DNA of 64,000 nt from DASQZT01 sp963728965. Lineage in GTDB: Bacteria > Acidobacteriota > Terriglobia > Bryobacterales > Bryobacteraceae. The position numbers and the translations under genes were made by a program. Positions 52,071 through 60,394 of this stretch are shown here, piece by piece. The DNA is taken from contig CAVSMH010000006.1 in the NCBI GenBank assembly GCA_963728965.1, forward strand, positions 1,798,001 to 1,862,000. The letters run 5' to 3'. Each line of letters starts with the position of its first letter. Position 1 is the stretch's first letter. The notes under the pieces are model-generated. The model searched no databases. It saw nothing but the letters and a program-made list of their open reading frames with translations, and was not told the origin of the DNA.

Positions 52071-53759
52071 TTACGTGCCGGAAACAGAAACCGGCTTGCG
52101 GCCGTACAGCACGTCGGCGATGAAATCCATGTCGGCGAGCAGGCCCGCCTGCGCGCGGTGGATGGCAGGCAGTTGCAGGGCGGTTTCAAAAGCGGTCATG
52201 TCGGCAACGGCCACACCGCCGGCCCCGGCGGTCCATGCAAGGCCCTCCTGGGCGACTTTTTGTGCCGCTTCGCGGGCGAACACGCGGCTCAGTGCGCCCA
52301 GGGCGGCGGCATCGAAACGGCGATGGGCTTTCTCGCCCAGCTTGCCGGCGGAGGCCAGGGCGGCGCGCCGCGACAGGCTGGCCGCGCATTCGGCCCAGGC
52401 GATCAGTTCGCCCATGCGGAGCAGAATATGCTGGTGGCGGGTCAGGCGCGCCAGCCGGATTCGTTCGAGCACCTCGGCCAGGGCATGGAGCCCGAGCGCG
52501 GCGATATCGGCGCCCACCTCCGGATGGGCGGCCGCGAGCGCTTCCAACTGCCGGGCTTGCTCATGATAGTGCTGGCCGCGCGTTTTCAGGTGCAGTTGCC
52601 AGCGGTCGCGGCCGATGGTCATCTCCATGATCTCGGAGGTTCCCTCGTAGATGGTAGTGATGCGCACGTCGCGCTTGATCTTTTCCACCATGTACTCGTG
52701 AGTGTAGCCATAGCCTCCGAAAGCCTGAATGGAGGCTTCCGCGGCGCGGTTGCCGGCTTCCGAAGCCAGGTACTTGGCGATGGCGCCTTCGGTATTCAGA
52801 CTGCCTTCCCCGGCGTCGATGCGCGCGGCGGTCTCTTCGATGGAGGCGCGGGCGGCTTCGAGCCGGGCGGCGTGGGGCACGATGAGCTTGTGGGTGTAGC
52901 CCTGCTTTTCGGAAAGGGGCGAGCCGGCCTGCATGCGTTCCTTAGAATAAGGAAGGGCGCGGTCGAGCGCGGCCCAGCCGGCGCCGAGTCCAAACGCGGC
53001 CACCATCAGGCGGGTGTAGCCGAAGACGGCCTGCGCCTGCGCCAGGCCCTGCCCTTCGACGCCGCCGATGAGGCGGTCGGCATCCACGGCGACATCGTCA
53101 AACGAGAGCGCCGCGGTGTTGCTGGTGCGGATGCCGTGCTTGTTTTCGGGCTTGTCGTGGCGCAGCCCGGGAACGCCTTTTTCCACGACGAACCAGCTCG
53201 GGCCGCCCGGCGCGTTGGCCAGAACGGTGTAGGCGTCGGCCACACCGCCATTGCTGATCCACTGCTTGCTGCCGTTGATGCGGTAGCCGGTGATTTCGCC
53301 GTCGCGCAGGACGCGTTCGGCGGTGCTCCGCAGCGCGGCCAGGTCGCTGCCGGCCTCGGGCTCGGTGGCGGCATAGGCGAACAGCAGGCCCTCTTCGGCG
53401 ATGCGCGTCATCCAGAAGCGCTTCTGCGCGGGAGTGCCGCCGACGGTGATGGGATCGCTGCCAAGGAAGGTGGCCAGGACGGCGGTGGCGATGCCCAGGT
53501 CGATGCGGGCCATCTCCTCGCAGACGCGATAGACGTCGAATGCGCCGCCTCCCATTCCTCCGAATTCTTCCGGAATAAAAAGGAGCTGAATTCCCAACTC
53601 CTCGCCGCACATGCCGCGCACGATATCCAAAGGGCATTCGTCGCGAGCGTCCAATTCCAGGAGCTTCTCGTCCGGCAACCGGTCCCTGGCGAAATCCCTG
53701 AGCGATTTCAGGCTCAGTTCCAAGGTCGAACGGTCGAGTCCGGTAATTTCAGTCACCAT
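52071..53759 (-). CDS. Acyl-CoA dehydrogenase family protein
   Basis: 562 aa. It has the N-terminal helical domain and the FAD/substrate motifs FAYAATEPEAGSDLAAL and WISNGGVADAY. Catalytic Glu372 lies in TTIYEGTSEIM. A C-terminal extension of about 170 helical residues follows, longer than the 380-aa classical enzymes. It would introduce or use alpha,beta double bonds on acyl-CoA or acyl-ACP, passing electrons to ETF. Its place 95 bp upstream of the megasynthase and 27 bp after the 97-aa gene suggests it modifies the precursor or product of that synthase. The start ATG 53759 fits the family. Confidence 0.93.
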   Translation of the reverse strand: MVTEITGLDRSTLELSLKSLRDFARDRLPDEKLLELDARDECPLDIVRGMCGEELGIQLLFIPEEFGGMGGGAFDVYRVCEEMARIDLGIATAVLATFLGSDPITVGGTPAQKRFWMTRIAEEGLLFAYAATEPEAGSDLAALRSTAERVLRDGEITGYRINGSKQWISNGGVADAYTVLANAPGGPSWFVVEKGVPGLRHDKPENKHGIRTSNTAALSFDDVAVDADRLIGGVEGQGLAQAQAVFGYTRLMVAAFGLGAGWAALDRALPYSKERMQAGSPLSEKQGYTHKLIVPHAARLEAARASIEETAARIDAGEGSLNTEGAIAKYLASEAGNRAAEASIQAFGGYGYTHEYMVEKIKRDVRITTIYEGTSEIMEMTIGRDRWQLHLKTRGQHYHEQARQLEALAAAHPEVGADIAALGLHALAEVLERIRLARLTRHQHILLRMGELIAWAECAASLSRRAALASAGKLGEKAHRRFDAAALGALSRVFAREAAQKVAQEGLAWTAGAGGVAVADMTAFETALQLPAIHRAQAGLLADMDFIADVLYGRKPVSVSGT

Positions 53760-53786
53760 GGCAGTCTCTGGAAATTATGGTGTGCT

Positions 53787-54080
53787 TTACATCGCGGCAA
53801 GCACGGTATCCACGGTTGCCCGTTCGTTCAGGATCAGGCGCCGGAGCATGCGCAGATCGTTCAAGGTCCGGCGGCTCTTCTGGACGTAACAGGTAAGCAT
53901 TTTCAATTTGTACAGCGCCAGCTCGGCGGCCTGTGCGCGGCGTTGCTCGCTGGCCTCGAGCGCGCGATCGCGTTCGCAGTTCAGTTCCTTCATGGCGTCC
54001 AGAATGGTTTCGGCCAGAACGTACAGGAAATCCTGCGCACTTTCGATCGAATCAAACGGTTCACCGAATTCGTCGGTCAT
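53787..54080 (-). CDS. Small helical protein, first gene of the megasynthase operon
   Basis: 97 aa, ATG at 54080. It is almost wholly helical, rich in Glu, Leu and Arg, with a probable coiled coil (ERDRALEASEQRRAQAAELALYKLKML) and two Cys residues at most. There is no signal peptide or known motif. It is 27 bp upstream of the acyl-CoA dehydrogenase gene, in the same direction. I do not recognise the family; an adaptor or carrier-like role would be speculation. Confidence 0.65.
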   Translation of the reverse strand: MTDEFGEPFDSIESAQDFLYVLAETILDAMKELNCERDRALEASEQRRAQAAELALYKLKMLTCYVQKSRRTLNDLRMLRRLILNERATVDTVLAAM

Positions 54081-54577
54081 GACACTCCTTCACCCTCGGG
54101 TGCGAGGGCCCCGCTGCCCTTGCCCAATTGTCATTCGCAAATTTCGCCGTCGTGTTGTGTCGTTCGGTCGCCGCCCTGCGCGCCACGGGAATGCCGGGGC
54201 TGCGCCTGAGTATTTCACGCAGGGTGAACGTCCGTGCGGAACAGAACGATCAAAAAAGAAGACCGCGTGTTGCTCCGCTTACCAGCGCCACTGGATGACC
54301 GACAGCCCGCCTTCAGTTTGAGGGGAGTGAGTACGGTTAGCAGGTTTGGGCCATTTGTCGGTTCATGATTAATATACCTGAATATCTTTTTTAAAATACA
54401 ACTTTATTTTTCCGAAAGAGGCGGGCCTGTCTCTTATTGTGGAAAAAAGCACAAGGGTTCGCGCTCTGGCTCGGGCACTTGCCCGCACAGCGGCTTTCGC
54501 GACCGGATTTCACCACTTTCACTCCGGTTTGGACAGGGGATCGAGCGGAAATCGATGAGGCTCCGACGGCAGGAAAT
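54081..54577. other. Intergenic region between the kinase gene and the megasynthase operon
   Basis: No gene is supported in these 497 bp. The block 54361-54420 is strikingly AT-rich compared with the window and contains the candidate promoter listed separately. The remainder is ordinary sequence. It should hold the leader of the megasynthase operon and the terminator of the ECF/kinase operon, but I see no clear terminator. Confidence 0.5.
54371..54401 (-). promoter_or_regulatory. Possible promoter of the megasynthase operon
   Basis: On the minus strand, TTGTAT (54401-54396) and TATATT (54376-54371) are separated by 19 nt inside an AT-rich block. The start codon of the 97-aa gene is about 290 nt downstream, so a long leader would be needed. 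This is weak evidence. Confidence 0.25.
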
Positions 54578-57379
54578 TCAGCGCTCGAATTCCACCAGCC
54601 ACACGTCCGCTTCGGTGGTGCTCACACTGAAGTAGACGCGGCGGTCGTCCGGGCTGATGGCGAAGCCGCGGCGTGCGATCTCCTCGGGCAGGATGGACAG
54701 CAGCTCGCGCGTGGTTCCGGACCGGCTGTCGAGGAGGTGGATTTGGCCATCGTAATGGAAGAGCAAGCGGCGGCTGTCGCTGAGCCAGACAGGGTCCGAG
54801 CCGTGGTCGGTGAGCCGCTGGAAAGTGCGCGTTGCCAAGGAGTACAGCGCGATGCCATCGTCGCGGTTCAGGAAGCCGGCCAAGAGGCGGCCGTCGGGCG
54901 ACCAGGCCCAACCGTTGAACAGTTGCCCCTGGCCGGGAAACGGCGGGAGTTTCTCGGGGGTTTGGGAGGCCCAGGGCCGGGCGATGTCGAGCAGATAGGA
55001 ATTGACGCCGAAGACGGTGTAGGCGAGGCGCTTGCCATCGGCGGACCAGACCGGCCAGGCCACGTTCTGGCCGCCGAGGTTGGTGATTTGGCGCAGCTCG
55101 CCGCCATCGGCATCGGTGGTCCAGATTTCCCAGTCGCCGCTGCGGGTGGAGAAGAACGCAATGTGCTTGCCGTCGGGGGACCAGCGGGGACCGCGATTGC
55201 GGCTTTCGCCGTTGGTGAGCTGGCGCAGGTTGGAGCCATCGGCGCTCACCACGAGCAGATGCTCCTCCTGTTCGCTGGAGTTGAACGCCAGCCATTTGCC
55301 GTCCGGTGACAGGGCGGGCCGGGCGGCGCCGTTGGCACTGGCGAGGACGTCCTTGGGCTCGCTGACGACGGCCTCGCGCTCGGGATCGAAACGCACCGTG
55401 GACAGGCGTCCGTTGGTGAGTTGCTGCACATAGGCCATGTAGCGGCCGTCGTGGGAGAAGCTCAAATGCGCGGGATAGGCCGCGGGGGTGCGAATGGGTT
55501 CGGGCCCGCCGCGCGGCTCTCCGGAACTCTCCTTGATGGGCATCCGCCACACGCCCATGCTGCCGCCGCGGTTGGAGCAAAAACAGAGCCAGGCGCCATC
55601 GGGCGACCAGACCGGGTTCCAATCCAGGTAATGGTCGCGAGTCAGGCGGATGGGCTGGCCGCCGGCGGCGGGCATGGTCCACAGGTCGCGATCGCCATCC
55701 AGATCGATGGCCCAATAAGCGATGAAGCGTCCGTTGGGGGACCACTGCGGCTGGACGGCATCTTCCCGGGTCAACAGACGTTTTTTCCCGCTGGCCAGTT
55801 CCACCGCCCAGAGATGGCTCAATCTCCCGGAGCGGTCTTCCGGACGGGAAATGCCCTCTTCGGCGTAGATCAACTGGCGTCCATCCGGAGACCAGGCCGG
55901 GTTGAAACCGGCCTCGGCGACGCGGCGGACGCCGCTGCCATCGGCGGCCATGAGGAAGATGCCGCCGCCACTGCGCTCGGAGCGGAAGGCAACCTGGCGG
56001 CCGCTGGGCGAGAAGGTGGGCTGAGTGTCGTCGGCACTGGAATCCCGCGTGAGGTTGACGGATTCGGCGCTGCCTACGCGGCGGAGGTAAATGTCCCAAT
56101 TGCCGGAAGACTTGCTGGCATAGAGGAGCGCCTTGCCGTTCGCCGACAGGCTGGGGAACACTTCCGCGCCGGCGTCGTCGGTGATCTGGGCGAAGACGCG
56201 GCCATCCACCGAGGGGTGGCCGCCGCGACCGGCGAACAGGAAATACGCCAGCAGCACGCCCAACCCGGCGGCGCCGAGAAGGGCGGCGCACCAGGCAACG
56301 TAACGGCGCCAGCGGTTCTCCGCGCCGGGCGCGAGCGCCACCGGACCGGCGCTGGAACCGGCTTCCAGTGCAAAGCCGATGTCGCGGGCCGATTGGAAAC
56401 GATCGTCGGGCGTTTTCTCGAGGCAGTGCAGGATCACGCTCTCGATGGCGTACGGCACGACGCGGCTATCGCTGGAGAGAGCCGTCGGATCCGCGTTGAG
56501 AATGGCATTCATGGTCTCGACGGCGGAGCCGCGATCGAACGCATCGCGGCCGGTGACCATGCGGTAAAGGACGGCGCCGAAAGAGAAGATATCGGAGCGG
56601 TGGTCGAGCGTGTCGCCGCGCACCTGTTCGGGAGACATGTACGCCGGGGTTCCGGCGATCTGGCCCTCCAGAGTCAGGGTGCCGCTGCCGCCGGCGCCGA
56701 GGCGGGTTTTGCGGGCGAGTCCGAAATCGAGCAGCTTCACCAGGCCCTCGCGGGTGATCATGATGTTGCTGGGCTTGAGGTCGCGGTGCACGATGGAGGC
56801 GGCGTGGGCGCCGGCCAGGGCGCCGGCAATCTGGATGCCATAAGCGAGAACCTGGCGCGGTGCCAGCCCGCCGGCAGGGATGATCTCATCGAGGGATTTG
56901 CCCTCGATATGCTCCATGGCGATGAAGTCGATATCGCGTTCGGAGCCGATGTCGTGGATGACCACGATATTGGGGTGGAGCAGGCTGGAGGCGGCGCGGG
57001 CCTCGCGGATGAAACGCTGGCGTCGGGCGGGATCGTTCAACTGGTCGGGGCGCAGGATCTTGAGGGCGATGCGGCGGTCGAGGCGCATGTCCCAGGCGCG
57101 GTACACAACACCCATGCCGCCGCGGCCGATCTGGGTTTCGATGCGATAGGGTCCGAGCATCTCGCCGCGGTTGAGCGCCGGCACGGCTTCCCGGGCGAGT
57201 TCGCCGATCACGGGGTTTTCGAGGGGGCCGGGTTCGGCGGCGAGGAGCCCTTCGATTTCCAGCCGCAGTCCGGAATCGGTGCCACACTGTTCGGCGAGGT
57301 AGGCGGCGCGCTGCTCTTCAGGCAGGTCGAGCGCGGCGCCGAAGATCTCCTTGATGCGGCCCCAGCGCTGGGGGCTCAT
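54578..57379 (-). CDS. Membrane Ser/Thr protein kinase with C-terminal PD40/TolB-like propeller
   Basis: 933 aa. A short N-terminal region (1-75) common to acidobacterial kinases is followed by the kinase domain (77-350). It has GRGGMGVVY, Lys107 in ALKIL, HRDLKPSN (catalytic Asp210), DFGLA (Asp228) and MSPEQ. One TM helix lies at ~370-393 (AWCAALLGAAGLGVLLAYF). The extracytoplasmic part (400-933) contains about ten PD40 repeats of the type PxWSPDGxxIAF, probably a beta-propeller sensor. The ATG overlaps the sigma-factor stop (ATGA). Such kinases are typically Hanks-type regulators; the ligand and substrates are unknown. Confidence 0.95.
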   Translation of the reverse strand: MSPQRWGRIKEIFGAALDLPEEQRAAYLAEQCGTDSGLRLEIEGLLAAEPGPLENPVIGELAREAVPALNRGEMLGPYRIETQIGRGGMGVVYRAWDMRLDRRIALKILRPDQLNDPARRQRFIREARAASSLLHPNIVVIHDIGSERDIDFIAMEHIEGKSLDEIIPAGGLAPRQVLAYGIQIAGALAGAHAASIVHRDLKPSNIMITREGLVKLLDFGLARKTRLGAGGSGTLTLEGQIAGTPAYMSPEQVRGDTLDHRSDIFSFGAVLYRMVTGRDAFDRGSAVETMNAILNADPTALSSDSRVVPYAIESVILHCLEKTPDDRFQSARDIGFALEAGSSAGPVALAPGAENRWRRYVAWCAALLGAAGLGVLLAYFLFAGRGGHPSVDGRVFAQITDDAGAEVFPSLSANGKALLYASKSSGNWDIYLRRVGSAESVNLTRDSSADDTQPTFSPSGRQVAFRSERSGGGIFLMAADGSGVRRVAEAGFNPAWSPDGRQLIYAEEGISRPEDRSGRLSHLWAVELASGKKRLLTREDAVQPQWSPNGRFIAYWAIDLDGDRDLWTMPAAGGQPIRLTRDHYLDWNPVWSPDGAWLCFCSNRGGSMGVWRMPIKESSGEPRGGPEPIRTPAAYPAHLSFSHDGRYMAYVQQLTNGRLSTVRFDPEREAVVSEPKDVLASANGAARPALSPDGKWLAFNSSEQEEHLLVVSADGSNLRQLTNGESRNRGPRWSPDGKHIAFFSTRSGDWEIWTTDADGGELRQITNLGGQNVAWPVWSADGKRLAYTVFGVNSYLLDIARPWASQTPEKLPPFPGQGQLFNGWAWSPDGRLLAGFLNRDDGIALYSLATRTFQRLTDHGSDPVWLSDSRRLLFHYDGQIHLLDSRSGTTRELLSILPEEIARRGFAISPDDRRVYFSVSTTEADVWLVEFER

Positions 57380-57954
57380 GGCTGTTTTCCCGACGAGATT
57401 TCCACGCGCAGCCACGCCTTGGCCATGGCCCACTCGCGCTTCACGGTACGCGGCGCGATGGCGAGCGCTTCGGCGGTCTCTTCGACGGTGAGTCCGCCGA
57501 AGTAGCGCATCTCGACGACCCGGGCCTGCTGCGGATCGAGAACGGTGAGGCGGGCCAGCGCTTCGTCGATAGCCAGCGTCTCTTCGGACTGCTCGACGGC
57601 CATGGAGGCCTCGGAGAGGCGAAGGTCGGAAGGCGTAACGCCGCCTCCGCGTTTGGCGGCGATGTGCTGACGGGCGTAATCGACAAGGATGCGGCGCATG
57701 ACCTGGGCGGCGACGGCCATGAACTGGGCGCGGTTGTGCCACTCGGCGCGATTCTGGCCGGCGAGCCGCAGATAGGCCTCGTGAACGAGCGCGGTGGGCT
57801 GGAGCGTGTGACCTTCGCGCTCGTCGCGCAGAAAGTGTGCGGCCAGGCGGCGCAGCTCGTTGTAGATGAGCGGGATCAGCTTCGGCAGGACGTCGTTGTT
57901 GCCGCGCTTCATCTCCGCCAGCAGCAGAGTGACGTCGCCGGGGGAATCAGGCAT
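57376..57954 (-). CDS. ECF-type RNA polymerase sigma factor (TIGR02999-like)
   Basis: 192 aa. Region 2 spans ~20-95 (LIPLIYNELRRLAAHFLRDE, LQPTALVHEAYLRL, MRRILVDYAR). Region 4 spans ~138-182 (LDPQQARVVEMRYFGGLTVEETAEAL and an HTH ending RTVKREWAMAKAWL). This is the sigma type that regularly precedes Ser/Thr kinases in Acidobacteria and Planctomycetes. It lacks an adjacent anti-sigma factor; phosphorylation by the coupled kinase is a plausible control. The TGA overlaps the kinase ATG. Confidence 0.95.
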   Translation of the reverse strand: MPDSPGDVTLLLAEMKRGNNDVLPKLIPLIYNELRRLAAHFLRDEREGHTLQPTALVHEAYLRLAGQNRAEWHNRAQFMAVAAQVMRRILVDYARQHIAAKRGGGVTPSDLRLSEASMAVEQSEETLAIDEALARLTVLDPQQARVVEMRYFGGLTVEETAEALAIAPRTVKREWAMAKAWLRVEISSGKQP

Positions 57955-58035
57955 GAAGATTCTCTGGACGGAGCCATTTTAACTTCAAATGCGGGGGCAT
58001 GCACCGGGGGCGCCGCTCAACTCGAGCGGCCGAAG

Positions 58036-58476
58036 CTAGACTGGATGAAGGGAGGGGTCGCCGCCCGGCTGGTCGAATTCCACGGCTTTGAGCAGGGTTT
58101 CGATGAGAAGCCGGCGTTCGAACGGCTTCTGAATCAGCGGGACCCGGTCGAGGGCGGGATGCGGCTCTTTCACGTGGCCCGACATGCAGCAGACGGGGAG
58201 TCCGGCAAAACGCCGGTGGGTCTCTTCGATGAGCTCGGCGCCGTTCATTTCGGGCATCACCACATCGGTGAGGAGGGCATCGATGTGATGATGGTCGAGG
58301 AGCGTGAGTGCCTCGCGCGCACTGTTGGCGGCCAGCACGGTAAAGCCGAATGGCTCAAGCAGCTTACGCACAAGTCTGAGAATCGCGGGTTCGTCGTCAA
58401 CTACCAAAACGGTTCGCTTTACTGAGGCTCTTTCGTTCCGACTTGCCAGTCCCGGGAGTGGATCGGTCCGCATCAT
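58036..58476 (-). CDS. Single-domain response regulator (CheY-like)
   Basis: About 146 aa from ATG 58476; a longer reading from 58596 is possible but has no convincing start signal. The receiver fold is complete: acidic pair VVDDEPAI, phospho-acceptor Asp in ALLTDVVMPEMNG, Ser in CCMSGH, Lys in LIQKPF. No output domain is present. It may act with a hybrid kinase elsewhere or in phosphorelay. No histidine kinase is adjacent. It is transcribed divergently from the HTH gene, with a 232-bp spacer. Confidence 0.88.
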   Translation of the reverse strand: MMRTDPLPGLASRNERASVKRTVLVVDDEPAILRLVRKLLEPFGFTVLAANSAREALTLLDHHHIDALLTDVVMPEMNGAELIEETHRRFAGLPVCCMSGHVKEPHPALDRVPLIQKPFERRLLIETLLKAVEFDQPGGDPSLHPV

Positions 58477-58708
58477 GGAAAAACCACACCTATTCTCATC
58501 TACGATAACTTGGAACCGGACCGGCTGCACGTGGTCTTTTGTGGCTATCACACGGATGCCCCCAACAGTGGGTGGTGGGGTCCTGGTACCTTTCACCCAA
58601 TTGGATGAACGCGGACACCTCCGGCATATGCCGCCTCACCGGTTTACCCGTGCAACATCAAGCATTCCAGGGATGTTGTCCGTGCGGGTTCGGACCCTAC
58701 CCTGAAAT

Positions 58709-59068
58709 GTGGGGGGAATCCGTGCCAGCCTGCCAAATCTCGTCGCAATGCGATCGAGCCGGGGCGTGTCCCTGGGTCAGATCGCTGCGTCGACCAAGAT
58801 CCGCGTCTATTATCTGCGCGCCATCGAGAACGGAGAAATAGAGAAACTGCCGGAAGGAGTCTACGCTCGGAGTTACGTGCGGCAGTATGCGAGGGCGATC
58901 GACTACGATGAATACGATCTGCTCGAGCGGTGCGGCCTGCTTTGCGCCGTGCAGGATCCGGTCCCGGAGCCGCGACAACCATCCGGGGGACTGAGGCGGC
59001 TGGTTCATTTTCTGACGCTGCGATTCCACCCTCACGGAACCGCCAGCGGGGCCAAGCGGACCGGCTGA
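58709..59068 (+). CDS. RodZ-like helix-turn-helix protein (HTH_25 type), no TM domain
   Basis: 119 aa. The segment from about residue 8 (LPNLVAMRSSRGVSLGQIAASTKIRVYYLRAIE) followed by LPEGVYARSYVRQYA is the XRE-like fold of RodZ/HTH_25 proteins. The transmembrane and periplasmic parts of RodZ are absent; the C-terminus is basic and ends at residue 119. The start GTG 58709 keeps the first helix; ATG 58748 would cut into it. It may be a truncated RodZ or a small cytosolic regulator. It is followed by the 21-bp tandem repeat and a lytic transglycosylase gene. Confidence 0.75.
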   Translation: MGGIRASLPNLVAMRSSRGVSLGQIAASTKIRVYYLRAIENGEIEKLPEGVYARSYVRQYARAIDYDEYDLLERCGLLCAVQDPVPEPRQPSGGLRRLVHFLTLRFHPHGTASGAKRTG

Positions 59069-59109
59069 GGCCGTTGCGCCGGCCCGGTTGGCCAACCGCT
59101 TCGACTCCG

Positions 59110-59151
59110 CACGAGTAATGAGATAGTAGACACGAGTAATGAGATAGTAGA
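59110..59151. repeat. 21-bp tandem direct repeat, two copies
   Basis: A 21-bp unit that begins CACGAGTAATGAG and ends ATAGTAGA occurs perfectly twice (59110-59130 and 59131-59151), directly before the transglycosylase start. It is in the spacer behind the HTH gene. Confidence 0.9.
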
Positions 59152-59155
59152 ACTG

Positions 59156-60355
59156 TTGAGGGCGAACAGGCGCAATGCAATGCGCGCTCGATGGATGATT
59201 GTTGCCGCCGTGCTGGTGATTCTGGCAGCGGCGGGTTGGGCCGGCAACCGGCTCCGCGTCCGGAAACTCGAGTTCCGGCCCGTGGCGCTGATTCCAGTCT
59301 GGGAGCGCCGCAACAACACGTCCGTCGTCACCATGCCCGAAAGGTCCCTGGTTGCCGAAATCTCCAGGTATGACGACGAATTCTTCGCGTACCTGATGTT
59401 CACTTACTTCCGGGGCGTACCCGAATTCCGCGGCTCCGAGGTCCTGTTGACTTACACGACTGCCAAAGGCGGCCTCGCGTATTCGGTTCAAGTTCACTTA
59501 CCCAACGACCTGCTGTCGTCTCTCTCGCTGATCCGGGACGCGAAAGCGCGGGGCATCATCGAAGATCAGGACTGGCGGTTTGTGACGGACGACGCGCTCA
59601 ACCGGTTGCGCTACCAGACGCAGATCTTTCTGACTGCGTACAACCTGCCGGCCCGGCGGAAATTGGAAGACATGTCGCACCCGCAGTTGATCGCCTATAT
59701 CCGGCGATTTGTTCGATTCAAGTCGCTGACCGATCCGCGCATTCGCCGTCGAATCGAACCGTTGCCGCAGCCACTGACTTCGGTTGCGGCCCACCAACTG
59801 GCGGAAGATATTGTGGCGGTGGCGGACTTCTATACCTTGCCGTTGGACTTCTTCCTGGGGATCGGCGCCATGGAAAATAACTACATGAATGTAGATGGCG
59901 ACTTACAGCACGCTATCTGGAAGCGCCGTGCCCAAAAGGACGATGTGATCCTCAAGCGAAAGCGCGGCAGGGTGCTGGTGGTCAATTCTTCGACCGGCGT
60001 CTGGCAGATTACTCGCGAGACGCTGCGTTATGCGCACAGCCTGTATCTCAAGGACCATCGGGATTATACGTTGCTGCCGGCGCGCCTGCGTCCGGCGAAG
60101 GAACTGGATCTCAAGAACCTGGACTCGGAAGTTCTTACCACTTATGCGGGCCTGCTGTTTCGGGACTTGCTGGACCGCTGTCACAGCGATGTGACTACGG
60201 CGGTGGGAGCCTACAATGGGGGACTCGGCCGGCCCAACCCGCAGTACGCCGAGGGAGTGCAAACGGTCGCCGAGTACGCGCGGCGCATTATGGAGCACGC
60301 CGCATTGCTGAACGGGCCGGCGGCGGGACGGCACTTTCTCTCGGCCGCGCGGTGA
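59156..60355 (+). CDS. SLT-family lytic transglycosylase
   Basis: Up to 399 aa from TTG 59156; ATG 59180 is the alternative. A signal anchor sits at residues ~12-30. The catalytic domain has Glu240 in LGIGAMENNYMNVDGD, followed by STGVWQITRETLRY and VGAYNGGLG, matching family 1 SLT (LT-GEWL) motifs. It cleaves peptidoglycan glycan strands with 1,6-anhydro products, in the periplasm. The ~200 residues before it are unassigned and could dock the enzyme. The neighbouring M48 protease is convergent, with 39 bp between them. Confidence 0.88.
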   Translation: MRANRRNAMRARWMIVAAVLVILAAAGWAGNRLRVRKLEFRPVALIPVWERRNNTSVVTMPERSLVAEISRYDDEFFAYLMFTYFRGVPEFRGSEVLLTYTTAKGGLAYSVQVHLPNDLLSSLSLIRDAKARGIIEDQDWRFVTDDALNRLRYQTQIFLTAYNLPARRKLEDMSHPQLIAYIRRFVRFKSLTDPRIRRRIEPLPQPLTSVAAHQLAEDIVAVADFYTLPLDFFLGIGAMENNYMNVDGDLQHAIWKRRAQKDDVILKRKRGRVLVVNSSTGVWQITRETLRYAHSLYLKDHRDYTLLPARLRPAKELDLKNLDSEVLTTYAGLLFRDLLDRCHSDVTTAVGAYNGGLGRPNPQYAEGVQTVAEYARRIMEHAALLNGPAAGRHFLSAAR

Positions 60356-60394
60356 AAGAGTGTCCCGCAAACCGGCCGGCCGCAAATTGACGGC

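Noticed and set aside
49654..52566. A 970-codon open frame antisense to the megasynthase (and similar long antisense frames at 20497-22698 and 55421-57505)
   Set aside because: They mirror GC-biased third codon positions of well-supported genes, have no family-like motifs, and no start signals.
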